A stretch of DNA of 64,000 nt from an uncultured Flavobacteriaceae bacterium (GCA_947488435.1 CANKZG010000001.1:2534308-2598307); one strand, 5' to 3'. Shown: positions 34,467-44,500, counted from the first letter of the stretch. Numbers and translations are program-made. Notes: a model not told the origin generated them from the letters alone.

Positions 34467-35210
34467 CTAAAATTTAAGTGCCATATAAACTCCAGCACCT
34501 TCAAGGCTTACTTCAGGAGCAATGATGAGACTTTCAGATTTTTTGAAAGGATTCCATGCGAAGAGATAATCAAAGTGATATACCAATTTTGTAACTACCG
34601 TACCAATGGCAGAACCCAATATTACATCAGACAACCAATGTTTATTTTTAGCTATTCGAAGATAACCCGTAGTAACCGCAAATGCATAACCAGAATAGGC
34701 CAATAGGGGTTCAGTATTTTTAAACTCTTCAAAGAATACCGTTGCACTGGCAAAAGCCAAAGAGGTATGTCCAGATGGAAAAGATTCATTGTTCATACCA
34801 TTGGGACGTTCTTTATCTATATTTACCTTTAACCCGGTAGTAACGGCTTGAGTAAGCAATAGCGAAAGCGCCGCATTTTTAGTTTGATCAAACCAATGAT
34901 GCTCTGCCTCCACACCTAAAACATCTGCAATGTACATTCCAGCTAAGGGCGCATATCGGGTATAATCATCAATTCGAGTTCTAAGATTTCTATTTAATCT
35001 GGGCTGTAATTCTTTTTCAAAATCCCCATTATCTATAAGCAATGCAGTACCCGCAAGAAGGCTTGGGATTAATATTTTTTTTGAAAGTGATGGTTGTTCT
35101 TGATAATTAAGATTAAAGGTTATAGAGTCGATTTCGAATTCCTTTTGACCATAACTAAAGGAGAAACAAAAAACAGCAATCAAATAAATAGTAAATAAAC
35201 CCTTCCTCAT
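34467..35210 (-). CDS. PAP2-family phosphatase
   Basis: This 247-residue membrane-associated phosphatase has a signal peptide (about 1-21) and the three PAP2/vanadium-haloperoxidase motifs: KVNIDKERP (C1), FPSGHTS (C2) and RIAKNKHWLSD (C3). It would dephosphorylate lipid phosphates such as phosphatidate or undecaprenyl pyrophosphate on the periplasmic side. The N-terminal region before C1 is longer than in minimal members. It is a single gene with gaps over 120 bases on both sides. Confidence 0.88.
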   Translation of the reverse strand: MRKGLFTIYLIAVFCFSFSYGQKEFEIDSITFNLNYQEQPSLSKKILIPSLLAGTALLIDNGDFEKELQPRLNRNLRTRIDDYTRYAPLAGMYIADVLGVEAEHHWFDQTKNAALSLLLTQAVTTGLKVNIDKERPNGMNNESFPSGHTSLAFASATVFFEEFKNTEPLLAYSGYAFAVTTGYLRIAKNKHWLSDVILGSAIGTVVTKLVYHFDYLFAWNPFKKSESLIIAPEVSLEGAGVYMALKF

Positions 35211-35339
35211 AACATTTTTGCCGTCTTTTTAATAACGACGCCTAGCTATAACGCGAAAGGGTGGAATAAATTTTACGTATCTTTTTTGACAGGCCTTTTA
35301 ATCCAGAGAATTAGCTTTTTATATGAACCCTTATACCTC

Positions 35340-35771
35340 TTAATTTTTATACTCGTTAACTTCTGTTTTTAAGGTGATTTTACCCACAGTTATATTTTCC
35401 GAGGGTTTCCAATTAAATAACTCCCCATCATCCCAAAGAATATATTTGTGTATGTAGTGCGTTTTTTTGCCAGAAGGCACATATTTATAAGTATAGATTA
35501 CATTGTATTGAACGCCATTTCTTTGTTCTTTTTCAAAATTTTCATTGCGTTTTTTGCCTTTTATTTTCTTCGTTTTTATTTTTACGTAAAGTGTAAAATC
35601 CGAACCTGATTTTAAAACTACATTCCCTTCAGTTAGTAAAAATTCAGAAACCGCTAAAGCTTCAGAACTTTTGGTAATGGTAATGGAAGGGGTAGTAGGC
35701 TTAGCAGGAATAGTAAATGAAACTAACAGGATTGAAATTGATAGCAGATAAAATATTTTTTTTGTACGCAT
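35340..35771 (-). CDS. Secreted hypothetical protein
   Basis: This 143-residue protein has a signal peptide (about residues 1-24, ending AKP) and no family I recognise. The mature part is beta-rich, with a very basic stretch KTKKIKGKKRNENFEKEQR (about 67-85) and HYIHKYILWDDGELFNW near the end. The sequence gives no enzymatic hint. It is monocistronic, lying 129 bases upstream of the PAP2 gene on the same strand. Confidence 0.6.
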   Translation of the reverse strand: MRTKKIFYLLSISILLVSFTIPAKPTTPSITITKSSEALAVSEFLLTEGNVVLKSGSDFTLYVKIKTKKIKGKKRNENFEKEQRNGVQYNVIYTYKYVPSGKKTHYIHKYILWDDGELFNWKPSENITVGKITLKTEVNEYKN

Positions 35772-35942
35772 AGAATTGATTTTACAGATTCAATTTAAGA
35801 TTATTAACTAAGCTACGGTTTTTAACCGAAGGAAAGATAAGAAATCATAGTATTGAATTTTATGCGCTATATAATGAAACTTAGAATTACCTCAAGAAAG
35901 CTAACCATAGTACTTATATTTGAAGCTTAATTAGGAAGATTG

Positions 35943-37145
35943 ATGTCAAATACACCAGCCTCGGGAAGTCAAAAACCTGCATATACCATCCTATACTTAT
36001 TGAGTTTTTCTCACTTTATTAATGATGCCTTGCAATCCGTAATTCTTGCTGCCTACCCCTTACTCAAAAGCAATTATGCACTTAGTTTCACCCAAATAGG
36101 GATAATTACCTTAAGTTATCAGCTTACGGCATCCTTATTTCAACCTTTAGTGGGCAGTATTACTGATAAAAACCCAATACCCAAGGCATTGGTCTATGGC
36201 GCATTATTCTCTTTGTTAGGCATTGCTGCCTTGTCCCAAGCGTCTAGTTTTTCATGGATTATCGTATCGGTTTGCTTAATTGGTCTAGGTTCTTCGGTAT
36301 TTCACCCTGAATCCTCAAGAGTGGCCAATTTAGCTTCTGGGGGTAGAAGAGGATTGGCACAATCTATTTTTCAAATTGGCGGAAATACGGGAAGTGCTTT
36401 TGGACCGCTATTGGTTGCTGCTCTGGTAATACCATATGGACAAGCAAATATTGGTTGGTTCGTTTTAGGAGCACTGTTGGGCATATTAGCTTTGTATAAG
36501 ATTTCAAGATGGTATCGAATTCATTTGTTGCAGCAGCGAATTAAAGCAAAGAAGAAACCATACACAAATGCTTCACAAGTGAGCAAACGACGTATTAGCA
36601 TTGCCATTGGAGTATTGATTGTTCTTATTTTTTCGAAGTACTTCTACATGGCAAGTATGACAAACTATTTTACGTTTTACCTCATTCAAAAATTTGGTGT
36701 TTCTATACAAGAATCGCAGTTGTATCTTTTTGCTTTTTTAGGAGCTGTAGCTATAGGAACCTATTTTGGAGGACCATTAGGTGATCGTTATGGACGAAAA
36801 AAAATTATATGGATTTCCATACTTGGTGCCGCACCATTTACCTTGTTATTACCTTATGTCAGTCTGTTTTGGGTAACTGTTTTATCCATTTGTATAGGAG
36901 TAATTATAGCCTCTGCATTTTCAGCAATTTTAGTATTTGCTCAAGAATTATTGCCCAATAGGGTAGGTTTGATTTCTGGCTTGTTTTTTGGCTTGGCTTT
37001 TGGTCTAGGAGGTCTTGGTTCCGCTTTACTAGGAAATTTAGCCGATAAAACAAGTATTGAATATGTTTTTCAACTCTGCGCGTTTTTGCCTCTTTTAGGG
37101 ATTGTGGCGGCTTTGTTACCTAATATTCGGGAAGTCGATGCTTAG
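35943..37145 (+). CDS. fsr: MFS efflux transporter, fosmidomycin-resistance type
   Basis: This 400-residue, 12-helix major facilitator has the Fsr features: LSFSHFINDALQSVI in helix 1, an early QPLVGSITDK loop, SSVFHPESSRVAN in helix 4 and GPLGDRYGRKK between the halves. Fsr pumps export fosmidomycin and other small compounds by proton exchange. I chose the ATG at 35943, because a TTG directly before it is in frame but less likely. It converges with the GNAT gene, 27 bases away. The native substrate is unknown. Confidence 0.85.
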   Translation: MSNTPASGSQKPAYTILYLLSFSHFINDALQSVILAAYPLLKSNYALSFTQIGIITLSYQLTASLFQPLVGSITDKNPIPKALVYGALFSLLGIAALSQASSFSWIIVSVCLIGLGSSVFHPESSRVANLASGGRRGLAQSIFQIGGNTGSAFGPLLVAALVIPYGQANIGWFVLGALLGILALYKISRWYRIHLLQQRIKAKKKPYTNASQVSKRRISIAIGVLIVLIFSKYFYMASMTNYFTFYLIQKFGVSIQESQLYLFAFLGAVAIGTYFGGPLGDRYGRKKIIWISILGAAPFTLLLPYVSLFWVTVLSICIGVIIASAFSAILVFAQELLPNRVGLISGLFFGLAFGLGGLGSALLGNLADKTSIEYVFQLCAFLPLLGIVAALLPNIREVDA

Positions 37146-37172
37146 TAACAACGAAATTCACTTTGGTTTATA

Positions 37173-37625
37173 TTAGGTAACAATGTGCTTTAATTCCATA
37201 TGCAAAATAGGGTAGGGTTTCCCAGAAGCATCTAGAGCGGAACGTCCAGTGGTCTTAAAACCATGATGCTTATAGAACTCAATGGCGTTTTCATTTTGTT
37301 CATTTACATCTACTTTGGTAACCATCAATTTTTGAATAGCAAATAGCAATAATGTTTTTCCGACGCCTCGCTTGTGATATTTTGGATCAATAAAAAGCAT
37401 TTCTAAGCTATTTTCTGCAACACCAAGAAAACCAATTATTTCCTTTTTTGAATTTCGAACACACCGAAGTGTAACCGCATGTAAATATTCATTTAAGATA
37501 AGGGGCTTAAAATAGTTAATGTCTGTCTCGGTTAAAAAGTGATGCGTAGCTCGTACAGAAGCTTCCCAGACCATAACAACTTTAGGAAACTCTGTTTTAG
37601 CAATATGATCTACTTGAAAATTCAT
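37173..37625 (-). CDS. GNAT-family N-acetyltransferase
   Basis: This 150-residue protein has the GNAT fold. Motif A is MLFIDPKYHKRGVGKTLL, with the R-G-V-G-K pyrophosphate loop for acetyl-CoA, and motif B is VDVNEQNENAIEFYKHHGFK. The family acetylates amines on small molecules, peptides or proteins, and the acceptor cannot be inferred. The gene converges on fsr and stands alone. Confidence 0.88.
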   Translation of the reverse strand: MNFQVDHIAKTEFPKVVMVWEASVRATHHFLTETDINYFKPLILNEYLHAVTLRCVRNSKKEIIGFLGVAENSLEMLFIDPKYHKRGVGKTLLLFAIQKLMVTKVDVNEQNENAIEFYKHHGFKTTGRSALDASGKPYPILHMELKHIVT

Positions 37626-37796
37626 AGAAGATTAAAAGATATTCGACCTTGCATAAAATAAAAATGTGATAGCGTATATGAAGATGTAAAACTAGAAGAT
37701 TTCATTCGAATACGAAATGTTGCCGGTTATATTATTTAAAATCTTTTTCTAAGAAGTATTAATAATTAACTTTAATGCACCTAATATTATGATTTC

Positions 37797-38690
37797 ATGA
37801 AAATTCTAGGACTGGATGAAACTCAAAATATGCTTAAATCAGAAGGATATATTGGGGATCGAAGTATTGCAATGTCACTTTTTCTAGCCATGCAATTACA
37901 GAAACCGTTGCTGGTTGAGGGACCTGCAGGGGTAGGAAAAACAGAAATTGCGAAGGTACTGGCAAAGGCTCTCAATACAAGATTATTACGATTGCAGTGC
38001 TATGAAGGTTTAGACAGTTCTGATGCACTTTATGAGTGGAACTATCAACATCAACTACTGCATCTAAAGATGATGGAACAGCAGGGAATTGAAACCAAGG
38101 AAATGGAGACCGCTATTTTTTCGGATAAATTCTTATTGAAACGCCCCATTCTTGAAGCCATTACGCAAGACAAAAGTCCGGTACTGTTACTGGATGAAGT
38201 AGATAGGGCTGATGAGGAATTTGAAAGCTTTCTTTTAGAAGTATTATCTGATTGGCAGGTGACTATTCCAGAAATAGGCACAACAACTGCTACCCATAAG
38301 CCTTATGTCATTCTTACAGGTAACAGAACACGAGAATTATCAGAGGCACTGCGAAGGCGATGTTTGTATTTATGGATAGACTACCCCGATTTTGAAAAAG
38401 AACTCAGTATTGTTAAAACTAAAGTACCCGAAATTGATGTTAAATTAGGCCAACAAATCTGTTCTTTTATGAAGGAGTTGCGACTGTTGAAATTGGAAAA
38501 AACACCGGGAATTTCAGAAACAATTGACTGGGCAAGAGCATTAGCAAGTATGCATCTTAAGCATTTAGATCAACGTATAGTGGAAGATACGTTAGGCGTT
38601 GTCTTAAAAGATTGGCAAGATATGCGTCATACACAAGATGCGCTCTCCGAACTGCTGGAAAAAACAGGAGTAACTTCCAGAATAGGTTAA
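37797..38690 (+). CDS. MoxR-type AAA ATPase (CoxD-like)
   Basis: This 297-residue AAA+ ATPase has Walker A GPAGVGKTEIAK (about 41-52), Walker B VLLLDEVDRAD and sensor segments around ILTGNRTRELSEALRRRC. It is of the CoxD kind found beside molybdenum hydroxylase genes. There it works with a VWA protein to mature the active site, for example in sulfuration of the copper-molybdenum centre in CO dehydrogenase. The partner VWA gene begins 29 bases downstream, and the hydroxylase genes follow. Confidence 0.88.
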   Translation: MKILGLDETQNMLKSEGYIGDRSIAMSLFLAMQLQKPLLVEGPAGVGKTEIAKVLAKALNTRLLRLQCYEGLDSSDALYEWNYQHQLLHLKMMEQQGIETKEMETAIFSDKFLLKRPILEAITQDKSPVLLLDEVDRADEEFESFLLEVLSDWQVTIPEIGTTTATHKPYVILTGNRTRELSEALRRRCLYLWIDYPDFEKELSIVKTKVPEIDVKLGQQICSFMKELRLLKLEKTPGISETIDWARALASMHLKHLDQRIVEDTLGVVLKDWQDMRHTQDALSELLEKTGVTSRIG

Positions 38691-38719
38691 AAGTTCACTA
38701 ATTTTTTGGACCTAACAAT

Positions 38720-39892
38720 TTGGCAATAAGTACCAACATAACATACCAAACAGAGTTGTCTGCAAACCTTGTGCTTTTTTGTAGGTTTTTGCGAAACAAA
38801 GGAATGGTTATTGGAGTCAACGAAGAAGCGGAAGTACTAACCGCTTTACATCTATTACCCATTAGCCGTGAAATTTACTTCAAAGAAGCGCTAAAAATAA
38901 TATGGTGTAAGAACAAATATCACCAACAGAAATTTGAAGCATATTATTTGGAGTTTTGGGAGCAATTAGAAAAAGCTACAGCCGCTAAAACAAAGAAGTT
39001 AGCAGACAAAAAAAATAGTAATAAAAAGCAAAGAACCAAAGAAGCACAATTCGAATCCTTAAAAAAATGGTTGAATTTAAATCCCTCTGAAGATGAAAAA
39101 GAAATTGCCGCCCATAGTGATCTCGAGGTATTAACCAAGAAGGATTTTTCGAATTTGAATAGCGAAGAAATGCAATTAATATGGAGATTATTGCAAAAAG
39201 AAGCTCGAAAACTAACACATAAGAAAAGTAGATTGCAAAGGGTTTCGAAAAGGAAAAAACAATTAGACTTAAAACGTACCATCAAAAGTGGAATGCGAAA
39301 TGGAGGCGAAATTCAACAATTGGTCTATAGCCAACCCAAAGAGCAAAAATTAAAACTAGTATTACTATGTGACGTAAGTCGATCCATGGAACTCTATAGT
39401 CGATTTTTTGCACATTTAATTTATGCCTTTCAGCATGCTCATGATAAAATCGAAACCTTTGTTTTTAGTACCGCTTTATATCATGTGAGTGAAATTTTAA
39501 ATAACAATGAATTTGCCAAAGCCTTTGATACAATTTCAGAACGTGTACCACATTGGTCTGGTGGTACTGCAATAGGTAGTTGTTTACAAGTTTTTGCCGA
39601 TAATTACAGTTATGCAATGTTAGACAAAAAAACCACGGTATTAATTTTAAGCGATGGTTGGGATACCGGTAGTCCGGTCATTATGAAAAATGCGATGCAA
39701 ACTATTTATAAAAAATCTAGAAAGCTAATATGGCTAAACCCCTTATCTGGAAATCCAAATTTTAATCCTGAAGTTATAGGCTTACAAACTGCTTTACCAT
39801 ATATCGATATTCTTGCTCCCGCCCATAATCTGGAAAGTTTGAAAGAGGTGTTACAACAGCTCAAAAGCGGCAGAAAATCAGTAAAATGGTAA
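38720..39892 (+). CDS. VWA-domain protein (CoxE-like)
   Basis: This 390-residue protein starts at TTG 38720. A helical, lysine-rich N-terminal region (about 1-190, very basic around residues 88-105 and 155-185) precedes a von Willebrand A domain with the metal-site motif CDVSRSMELYSRF (D-x-S-x-S). Further MIDAS residues appear in HWSGGTAIGSCL and LSDGWDTGS. CoxE proteins pair with a MoxR ATPase as a maturation or chaperone complex. Its position between the AAA gene and the hydroxylase genes supports that role. Confidence 0.85.
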   Translation: MAISTNITYQTELSANLVLFCRFLRNKGMVIGVNEEAEVLTALHLLPISREIYFKEALKIIWCKNKYHQQKFEAYYLEFWEQLEKATAAKTKKLADKKNSNKKQRTKEAQFESLKKWLNLNPSEDEKEIAAHSDLEVLTKKDFSNLNSEEMQLIWRLLQKEARKLTHKKSRLQRVSKRKKQLDLKRTIKSGMRNGGEIQQLVYSQPKEQKLKLVLLCDVSRSMELYSRFFAHLIYAFQHAHDKIETFVFSTALYHVSEILNNNEFAKAFDTISERVPHWSGGTAIGSCLQVFADNYSYAMLDKKTTVLILSDGWDTGSPVIMKNAMQTIYKKSRKLIWLNPLSGNPNFNPEVIGLQTALPYIDILAPAHNLESLKEVLQQLKSGRKSVKW

Positions 39893-40121
39893 TAAACAAC
39901 CCTTAATTTTAAGAAAGAATAAATTTTTAAAACTACATATAGAGATATGTGTAAAAATTTATGACCGAATTTTCAAGATTCTCCACACTAATTTTTATCT
40001 TGAAGAGCAATTTTTTCTTTTCAATTAGTTGCAATACAACAAATCTAAGCAATAAATTGTGTCAGTTCTTCAAGGGATTGTGCTAGAATTTAGGAGATAA
40101 TAAATATAAATTTAAATAGAT
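39893..40121. other. Leader region upstream of the hydroxylase operon
   Basis: These 229 bases hold no gene. An AGGAG-like sequence occurs near 40091-40095, but it is too far (about 27 bases) from the coxS ATG to act as a ribosome site. No TAnnTTTG box was found, so the coxSLM genes may depend on a regulated promoter or on read-through from the VWA gene. Confidence 0.35.
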
Positions 40122-40586
40122 ATGCAGATTTCAATAACGGTTAATGGGAAGGCCTATTCCCATGATATTGAACCCAGAATGAGTTTGGTTGAATACTTAC
40201 GAGAAATACTGAACTTAACAGGTACACATATCGGATGTGATACCAGTGGTTGTGGTGCTTGTACCATTAATATAGATGGGGTAGCAGCAAAATCTTGTAC
40301 ACTTTTAGCGGTGCAAGCGAACGGCGCTTCAATTACAACCATTGAAGGTATGGCAAAGGGAAATGAACTCCATCCAATTCAAGAAGCTTTTAAAGAACAT
40401 CATGGTTTGCAATGTGGTTTTTGCACTCCCGGAATGGTCATGACGGCTGCAGATATTCTCAAAAACAACCCGTCTCCTAATGAAATGGAAATTCGACATG
40501 GTTTAGAAGGTAATTTCTGCAGATGTACCGGATACCACAATATTGTTAAATCGATCCAGCATGCTGCTGAAAAAATGAATAGTTAA
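40122..40586 (+). CDS. coxS: Molybdenum hydroxylase small subunit, 2x[2Fe-2S]
   Basis: This 154-residue iron-sulfur subunit of the xanthine oxidase/CO dehydrogenase family has a plant-type cluster with cysteines C39, C44, C47 and C59 ([13 protein letters not shown]). The second cluster uses C98, C101, C133 and C135 (CGFC and CRC), the typical CxxC-x31-CxC pattern. It carries electrons from the molybdenum site to FAD. The large-subunit gene follows after 3 bases. The order coxS-coxL-coxM differs from the usual coxMSL. Confidence 0.93.
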   Translation: MQISITVNGKAYSHDIEPRMSLVEYLREILNLTGTHIGCDTSGCGACTINIDGVAAKSCTLLAVQANGASITTIEGMAKGNELHPIQEAFKEHHGLQCGFCTPGMVMTAADILKNNPSPNEMEIRHGLEGNFCRCTGYHNIVKSIQHAAEKMNS

Positions 40587-40589
40587 ACT

Positions 40590-42950
40590 ATGGGACAATT
40601 TATAGGCAAAGCGGTAAAACGCAGAGAAGATGCTCGATTTCTTAAAGGGGCAGGAACGTATACTGATGATATAAAGCTTCCGCAAATGGCACATACTGCC
40701 TTTGTTCGAAGTCCATATGCACACGCAAAGGTAATTGACATACGCATAAAAAAAGCGCAAGAAGCTGATGGAGTTATTGCCGTCTATACCGGGAATGATG
40801 GTTGTGGAGAATACGGGGTGCCCTGTGGTTGGCAGGTAGATTTTAAAAATGGAGATACCATGAGGGAACCTATGCATCCTTTGTTGGTAAAAAATAAGGT
40901 AAAGCATGTCGGAGAAGCAGTAGCTATTGTAGTTGCGAATACTTTAGCGCAAGCTCGAGACGCAGCAGAATTGGTTGAGGTGGATTACGAAGAGATGGAA
41001 GCGGTTACGTGCCCGAAAAAAGCAATGGATGAAGGAGCGCCGATTGTACATGACGATTGGCCTGATAATGCGTCATTTGATTGGTGTATAGGAAATGATA
41101 GAACAGCCGTTGAAGAAGCCTTAGCAAATGCACATCATGTTACCGAAATAAAATACAGGAACCAACGCGTAGCACCAAATGCTATGGAACCGCGAAGCTA
41201 TATTGCTGATTACAATGTAAATGACGATAAATGGACATTGTATACAAGCACGCAGAACCCACACCTTATCCGTTTATTATTATGCGCGTTTGTGTTAGGG
41301 ATTCCGGAGCATAAAGTACGTGTGGTTTCTAAAGATGTGGGAGGAGGCTTTGGAAGCAAAATTTATCATTATACGGAAGAGGCTTTACTCACATGGATTT
41401 CTAAAGAGATTGGAAGACCGGTAAAGTGGACCTCAGACCGCAGTGAAGCTTTTTTGACAGATGCACAAGGACGTGATCATATGGTGGAATCAAAAATGGG
41501 ATTCGATAAAGATGGTAATATTGTGGCACACCTTACCGATGAATATTGTGCAATGGGAGCTTATTTGTCAACTTTTGCCCCCGCCGTTCCTACCTATTTG
41601 CATGGTACCTTATTTCAAGGTGTATATACAACACCTCTAATACATCTTAATGTCGTAGCTCCATTTACACATACCGTAGCCGTAGATGCGTATCGGGGGG
41701 CGGGACGACCGGAGGCCACGTATTTATTGGAGCGTATAATTTCTAAGGCCGCGAAGGAGATGGATATGGACCCTGCCGCATTACGACTGAAAAATTTTAT
41801 ACCTCCTTTTGATGGTGTTAACGAACCAGGATACCAAACGCAAGTAGCCTTACAGTATGATAGTGGTAATTACCATGCTACTTTAAAACGTGGATTAGAG
41901 ATGGTGGGTTATGAAGATTTTAGAAAAAAACAGGAGGATGCCAGAAAAAGTGGGAAATTATTAGGTATTGGTATTTCAACATATATTGAAGGTTGTGGTA
42001 TTGCGCCATCCGCAGTGGTGGGTGCTTTGGGAGCTAGAGCTGGATTGTATGAAGTAGGACAGGTTAGAGTTCAGCCTACCGGAAAAGTATCTGTATTTAC
42101 CGGATCTCACTCACATGGTCAAGGCCATGAAACAGTTTTTGCGCAGTTCGTGGCTGACAAGCTAGGGATTCCCATGGACGATGTAATTATTGAACATGGT
42201 GATACAGATCAGGTTGCCTTTGGAATGGGAACTTATGGTTCTCGTAGTTTGTCTGTAGGTGGTAGTGCCATTATTAAAAGCATTGAAAAGATATTAGAAA
42301 AAGGAGCAAAAATAGCAGCGCATAAATTGGAAGCAGCGGAGAAGGATTTGGAATATGCTGAAGGAAAATGGACGGTAAAAGGTACCGACAAATCCATTTC
42401 ATTTGGGGATGTGTCCCTAACAGCTTATGTACCCCATGATTATCCAGAAGGGTTGGAACCTGGTTTGGATTTTTCTAGCTTTTATGATCCATCAAATTTC
42501 ACTTATCCTTTTGGAACCCATATTGCAGTTGTTGAGGTCGATGCGGAAACTGGAAAGGTAGATTTACAACGCTTTATCGCATGTGATGATGTTGGTAATG
42601 TTATGAACCCAATGATTGTAGATGGGCAAATTCACGGTGGAGTAGCGCAAGGAATAGGGCAGGCCTTATTGGAAGAGGTAATCTTTGACAATACAGGGCA
42701 AATGATTTCTGGATCTTATATGGATTATGCCTTACCAAGAGCAGATGATTTGCCTATGATAGAAACCGACAGAACGGTTACACCTTGCCCGCATAACCCT
42801 TTAGGGGTTAAAGGAGCTGGAGAAGCAGGTGCTATTGGTTCAACACCAGCGGTTGTTAACGCCGTGGTAGATGCTTTAGCACATCTGGGGGTAACGGATA
42901 TTCAAATGCCTTTGACACCACAACGAGTTTGGAGAGCAATGCAGCAGTAA
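40590..42950 (+). CDS. coxL: Molybdenum hydroxylase large subunit, form II CoxL
   Basis: This 786-residue molybdopterin-cytosine-dinucleotide subunit has an N-terminal a/b hammerhead (about 15-130) and the MoCo-binding domain after it. Motifs are VGGGFGSK (250-257), the form II signature AYRGAGR (367-373) and the catalytic glutamate E745 in GVKGAGEAG. The form I CO dehydrogenase motif AYXCSFR with its copper-binding cysteine is absent. Thus true CO oxidation is doubtful. Form II enzymes act on varied or unknown aromatic/aldehyde/purine substrates. The gene symbol reflects family annotation only. Confidence 0.9.
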   Translation: MGQFIGKAVKRREDARFLKGAGTYTDDIKLPQMAHTAFVRSPYAHAKVIDIRIKKAQEADGVIAVYTGNDGCGEYGVPCGWQVDFKNGDTMREPMHPLLVKNKVKHVGEAVAIVVANTLAQARDAAELVEVDYEEMEAVTCPKKAMDEGAPIVHDDWPDNASFDWCIGNDRTAVEEALANAHHVTEIKYRNQRVAPNAMEPRSYIADYNVNDDKWTLYTSTQNPHLIRLLLCAFVLGIPEHKVRVVSKDVGGGFGSKIYHYTEEALLTWISKEIGRPVKWTSDRSEAFLTDAQGRDHMVESKMGFDKDGNIVAHLTDEYCAMGAYLSTFAPAVPTYLHGTLFQGVYTTPLIHLNVVAPFTHTVAVDAYRGAGRPEATYLLERIISKAAKEMDMDPAALRLKNFIPPFDGVNEPGYQTQVALQYDSGNYHATLKRGLEMVGYEDFRKKQEDARKSGKLLGIGISTYIEGCGIAPSAVVGALGARAGLYEVGQVRVQPTGKVSVFTGSHSHGQGHETVFAQFVADKLGIPMDDVIIEHGDTDQVAFGMGTYGSRSLSVGGSAIIKSIEKILEKGAKIAAHKLEAAEKDLEYAEGKWTVKGTDKSISFGDVSLTAYVPHDYPEGLEPGLDFSSFYDPSNFTYPFGTHIAVVEVDAETGKVDLQRFIACDDVGNVMNPMIVDGQIHGGVAQGIGQALLEEVIFDNTGQMISGSYMDYALPRADDLPMIETDRTVTPCPHNPLGVKGAGEAGAIGSTPAVVNAVVDALAHLGVTDIQMPLTPQRVWRAMQQ

Positions 42951-42970
42951 TTTATTTAAAAAGACAGAAA

Positions 42971-43771
42971 ATGATACCATCAAAATTTGATTATATAAAA
43001 GTATCTTCCTTAAATGAAGCCATTGAATTATTGGATAAACATGGGTACGATGCTAAAATTTTATCTGGAGGACATAGCCTGATCCCTACCATGAAGTTAA
43101 GACTTAATAGCCCGGAATTACTTATAGATATTAGCAGTGTTCCAGAGTTGAATTCCATTACCTTGGAAGGAGATGAAATTGTTATTGGAGCAAATTGTAC
43201 GCATCATGCTATACTGAGTTCTGAAATTGTAAATGCCCACATAAATCTTTTGGCGCAGACTGCTAAGTGTATTGGAGATATACAGGTTCGCAATAGAGGC
43301 ACTATTGGAGGTAGCTTGGCTCATGCTGATCCGTCTGCCGATTATCCGGCAACAGTATTGGCCTGTGATGCCACAATCGTAGTGCAAGGAAAACAAGGCG
43401 AAAGGAGTATTGTTGCCTCAGAGTTTTTTCAAGGTATTTTTACAACAGCTATAGAAAATGATGAGATTATTACAAGCGTTCGCTTTCCAAAAGTGGCAAA
43501 CGGTAATTACCAGAAATTTTATCAATCGGCTTCACGATTTGCCGTAGTTGGTGTTGCTGTAGTAAAAGAAGAAAACAAAGTGAAGGTAGGTATTACCGGA
43601 GTTTCAGATACACCTTATCGGGCAACAGCGGTAGAAAATGCCTATGATGGTACTGCTACAGCTGCTAGTCATGCAGTGGATGGCATTGATGTAATGAGCG
43701 ATCATTTTGCTGATGTTAACTATCGATCACATCTAGCTAAAGTATATGTAAAAAAGGCATTAGAAGCTTAA
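42971..43771 (+). CDS. coxM: Molybdenum hydroxylase FAD subunit (CoxM-like)
   Basis: This protein of about 266 residues has an N-terminal FAD-binding PCMH-type domain, with LSGGHSLIPTMKLRL and CIGDIQVRNRGTIGGSLAHADPSADYPA, and a CO dehydrogenase flavoprotein C-terminal domain. I chose the ATG at 42971, which begins MIPSKFDYIK and leaves a 20-base gap to coxL, over an upstream frame overlapping coxL. It completes the S/L/M trio. Its stop codon overlaps the stop of the convergent HAD gene. Confidence 0.93.
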   Translation: MIPSKFDYIKVSSLNEAIELLDKHGYDAKILSGGHSLIPTMKLRLNSPELLIDISSVPELNSITLEGDEIVIGANCTHHAILSSEIVNAHINLLAQTAKCIGDIQVRNRGTIGGSLAHADPSADYPATVLACDATIVVQGKQGERSIVASEFFQGIFTTAIENDEIITSVRFPKVANGNYQKFYQSASRFAVVGVAVVKEENKVKVGITGVSDTPYRATAVENAYDGTATAASHAVDGIDVMSDHFADVNYRSHLAKVYVKKALEA

Positions 43772-44454
43772 TTTATAGTGCTAAAAGAAGCAAGATTTTT
43801 GTTTAACTCTAATAAACTAGTTACTACCATTGACGGTGGTGTACCCCACGGATCGAAAAGTATATCGGGAGACCGTTGAACCCATGCGGTATACATTCCG
43901 TAGGAAGCAGCGCCAAGAATGTCAAATGGATTACCTGAAATCAGGAAACTTGTATTTTTTTTTGATTTTGTTTTGGTATTGAAATAAGTGTAAACTTTAG
44001 GACTTGGTTTAAAAACTTTTACATCTTCCACACTTACATAACCTTCGAACATATTTAAAATATTTGCATGGGTAAGCAAGGTTTTTATGGCGGCATTGCT
44101 ACCATTTGAAAACGCAAATAAACGATGCCCCGATGCCTTTAGTTGCTGTATTGAGTCTACTACATCTGGAAAAGCAGGGAGTTCCGAATAAGCATTCAAT
44201 AATTTCTTTTCTTGGGTTGGGGTCATTTTCACCTGATGTTTTATAGTACTATATCTCAAAGCAGCTGCGGTACACTCAGAAAAATCAATATAGGTTTCCA
44301 TAGCAGCTCTTCGAAACGAGTATTCCAGCTGTTTGTCGCGCCAAGTGTTCATAAAAGATGTAGCTTTCTCACCAACGATTTCCCTCAATGGAATAAATAC
44401 GCCTGCCGTATTTATAAGCGTTCCATATACATCAAATGCCAAAGTATATTTCAT
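43768..44454 (-). CDS. Type II haloacid dehalogenase-like hydrolase
   Basis: This 228-residue HAD protein has nucleophile D8 (FDVYGT), a serine motif FAFSNGS and an acidic end around ISGNPFDILGAASYGM. The layout fits (S)-2-haloacid dehalogenases, class II, which hydrolyse short-chain 2-haloacids, though many relatives act on other substrates. The D-x-Y-G-T nucleophile motif favours the dehalogenase branch. Its 3' end overlaps coxM by four bases convergently. It may act in detoxification; no partner gene is obvious. Confidence 0.85.
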   Translation of the reverse strand: MKYTLAFDVYGTLINTAGVFIPLREIVGEKATSFMNTWRDKQLEYSFRRAAMETYIDFSECTAAALRYSTIKHQVKMTPTQEKKLLNAYSELPAFPDVVDSIQQLKASGHRLFAFSNGSNAAIKTLLTHANILNMFEGYVSVEDVKVFKPSPKVYTYFNTKTKSKKNTSFLISGNPFDILGAASYGMYTAWVQRSPDILFDPWGTPPSMVVTSLLELNKNLASFSTIN

Positions 44455-44500
44455 ACTAACTATTTTTTGATTTAATAGATAAACTACAAACTAAGAAAAA

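Noticed and set aside
40590-42950. Calling the large subunit a true aerobic CO dehydrogenase
   Set aside because: The copper-binding AYXCSFR motif of form I is absent; it has AYRGAGR of form II.
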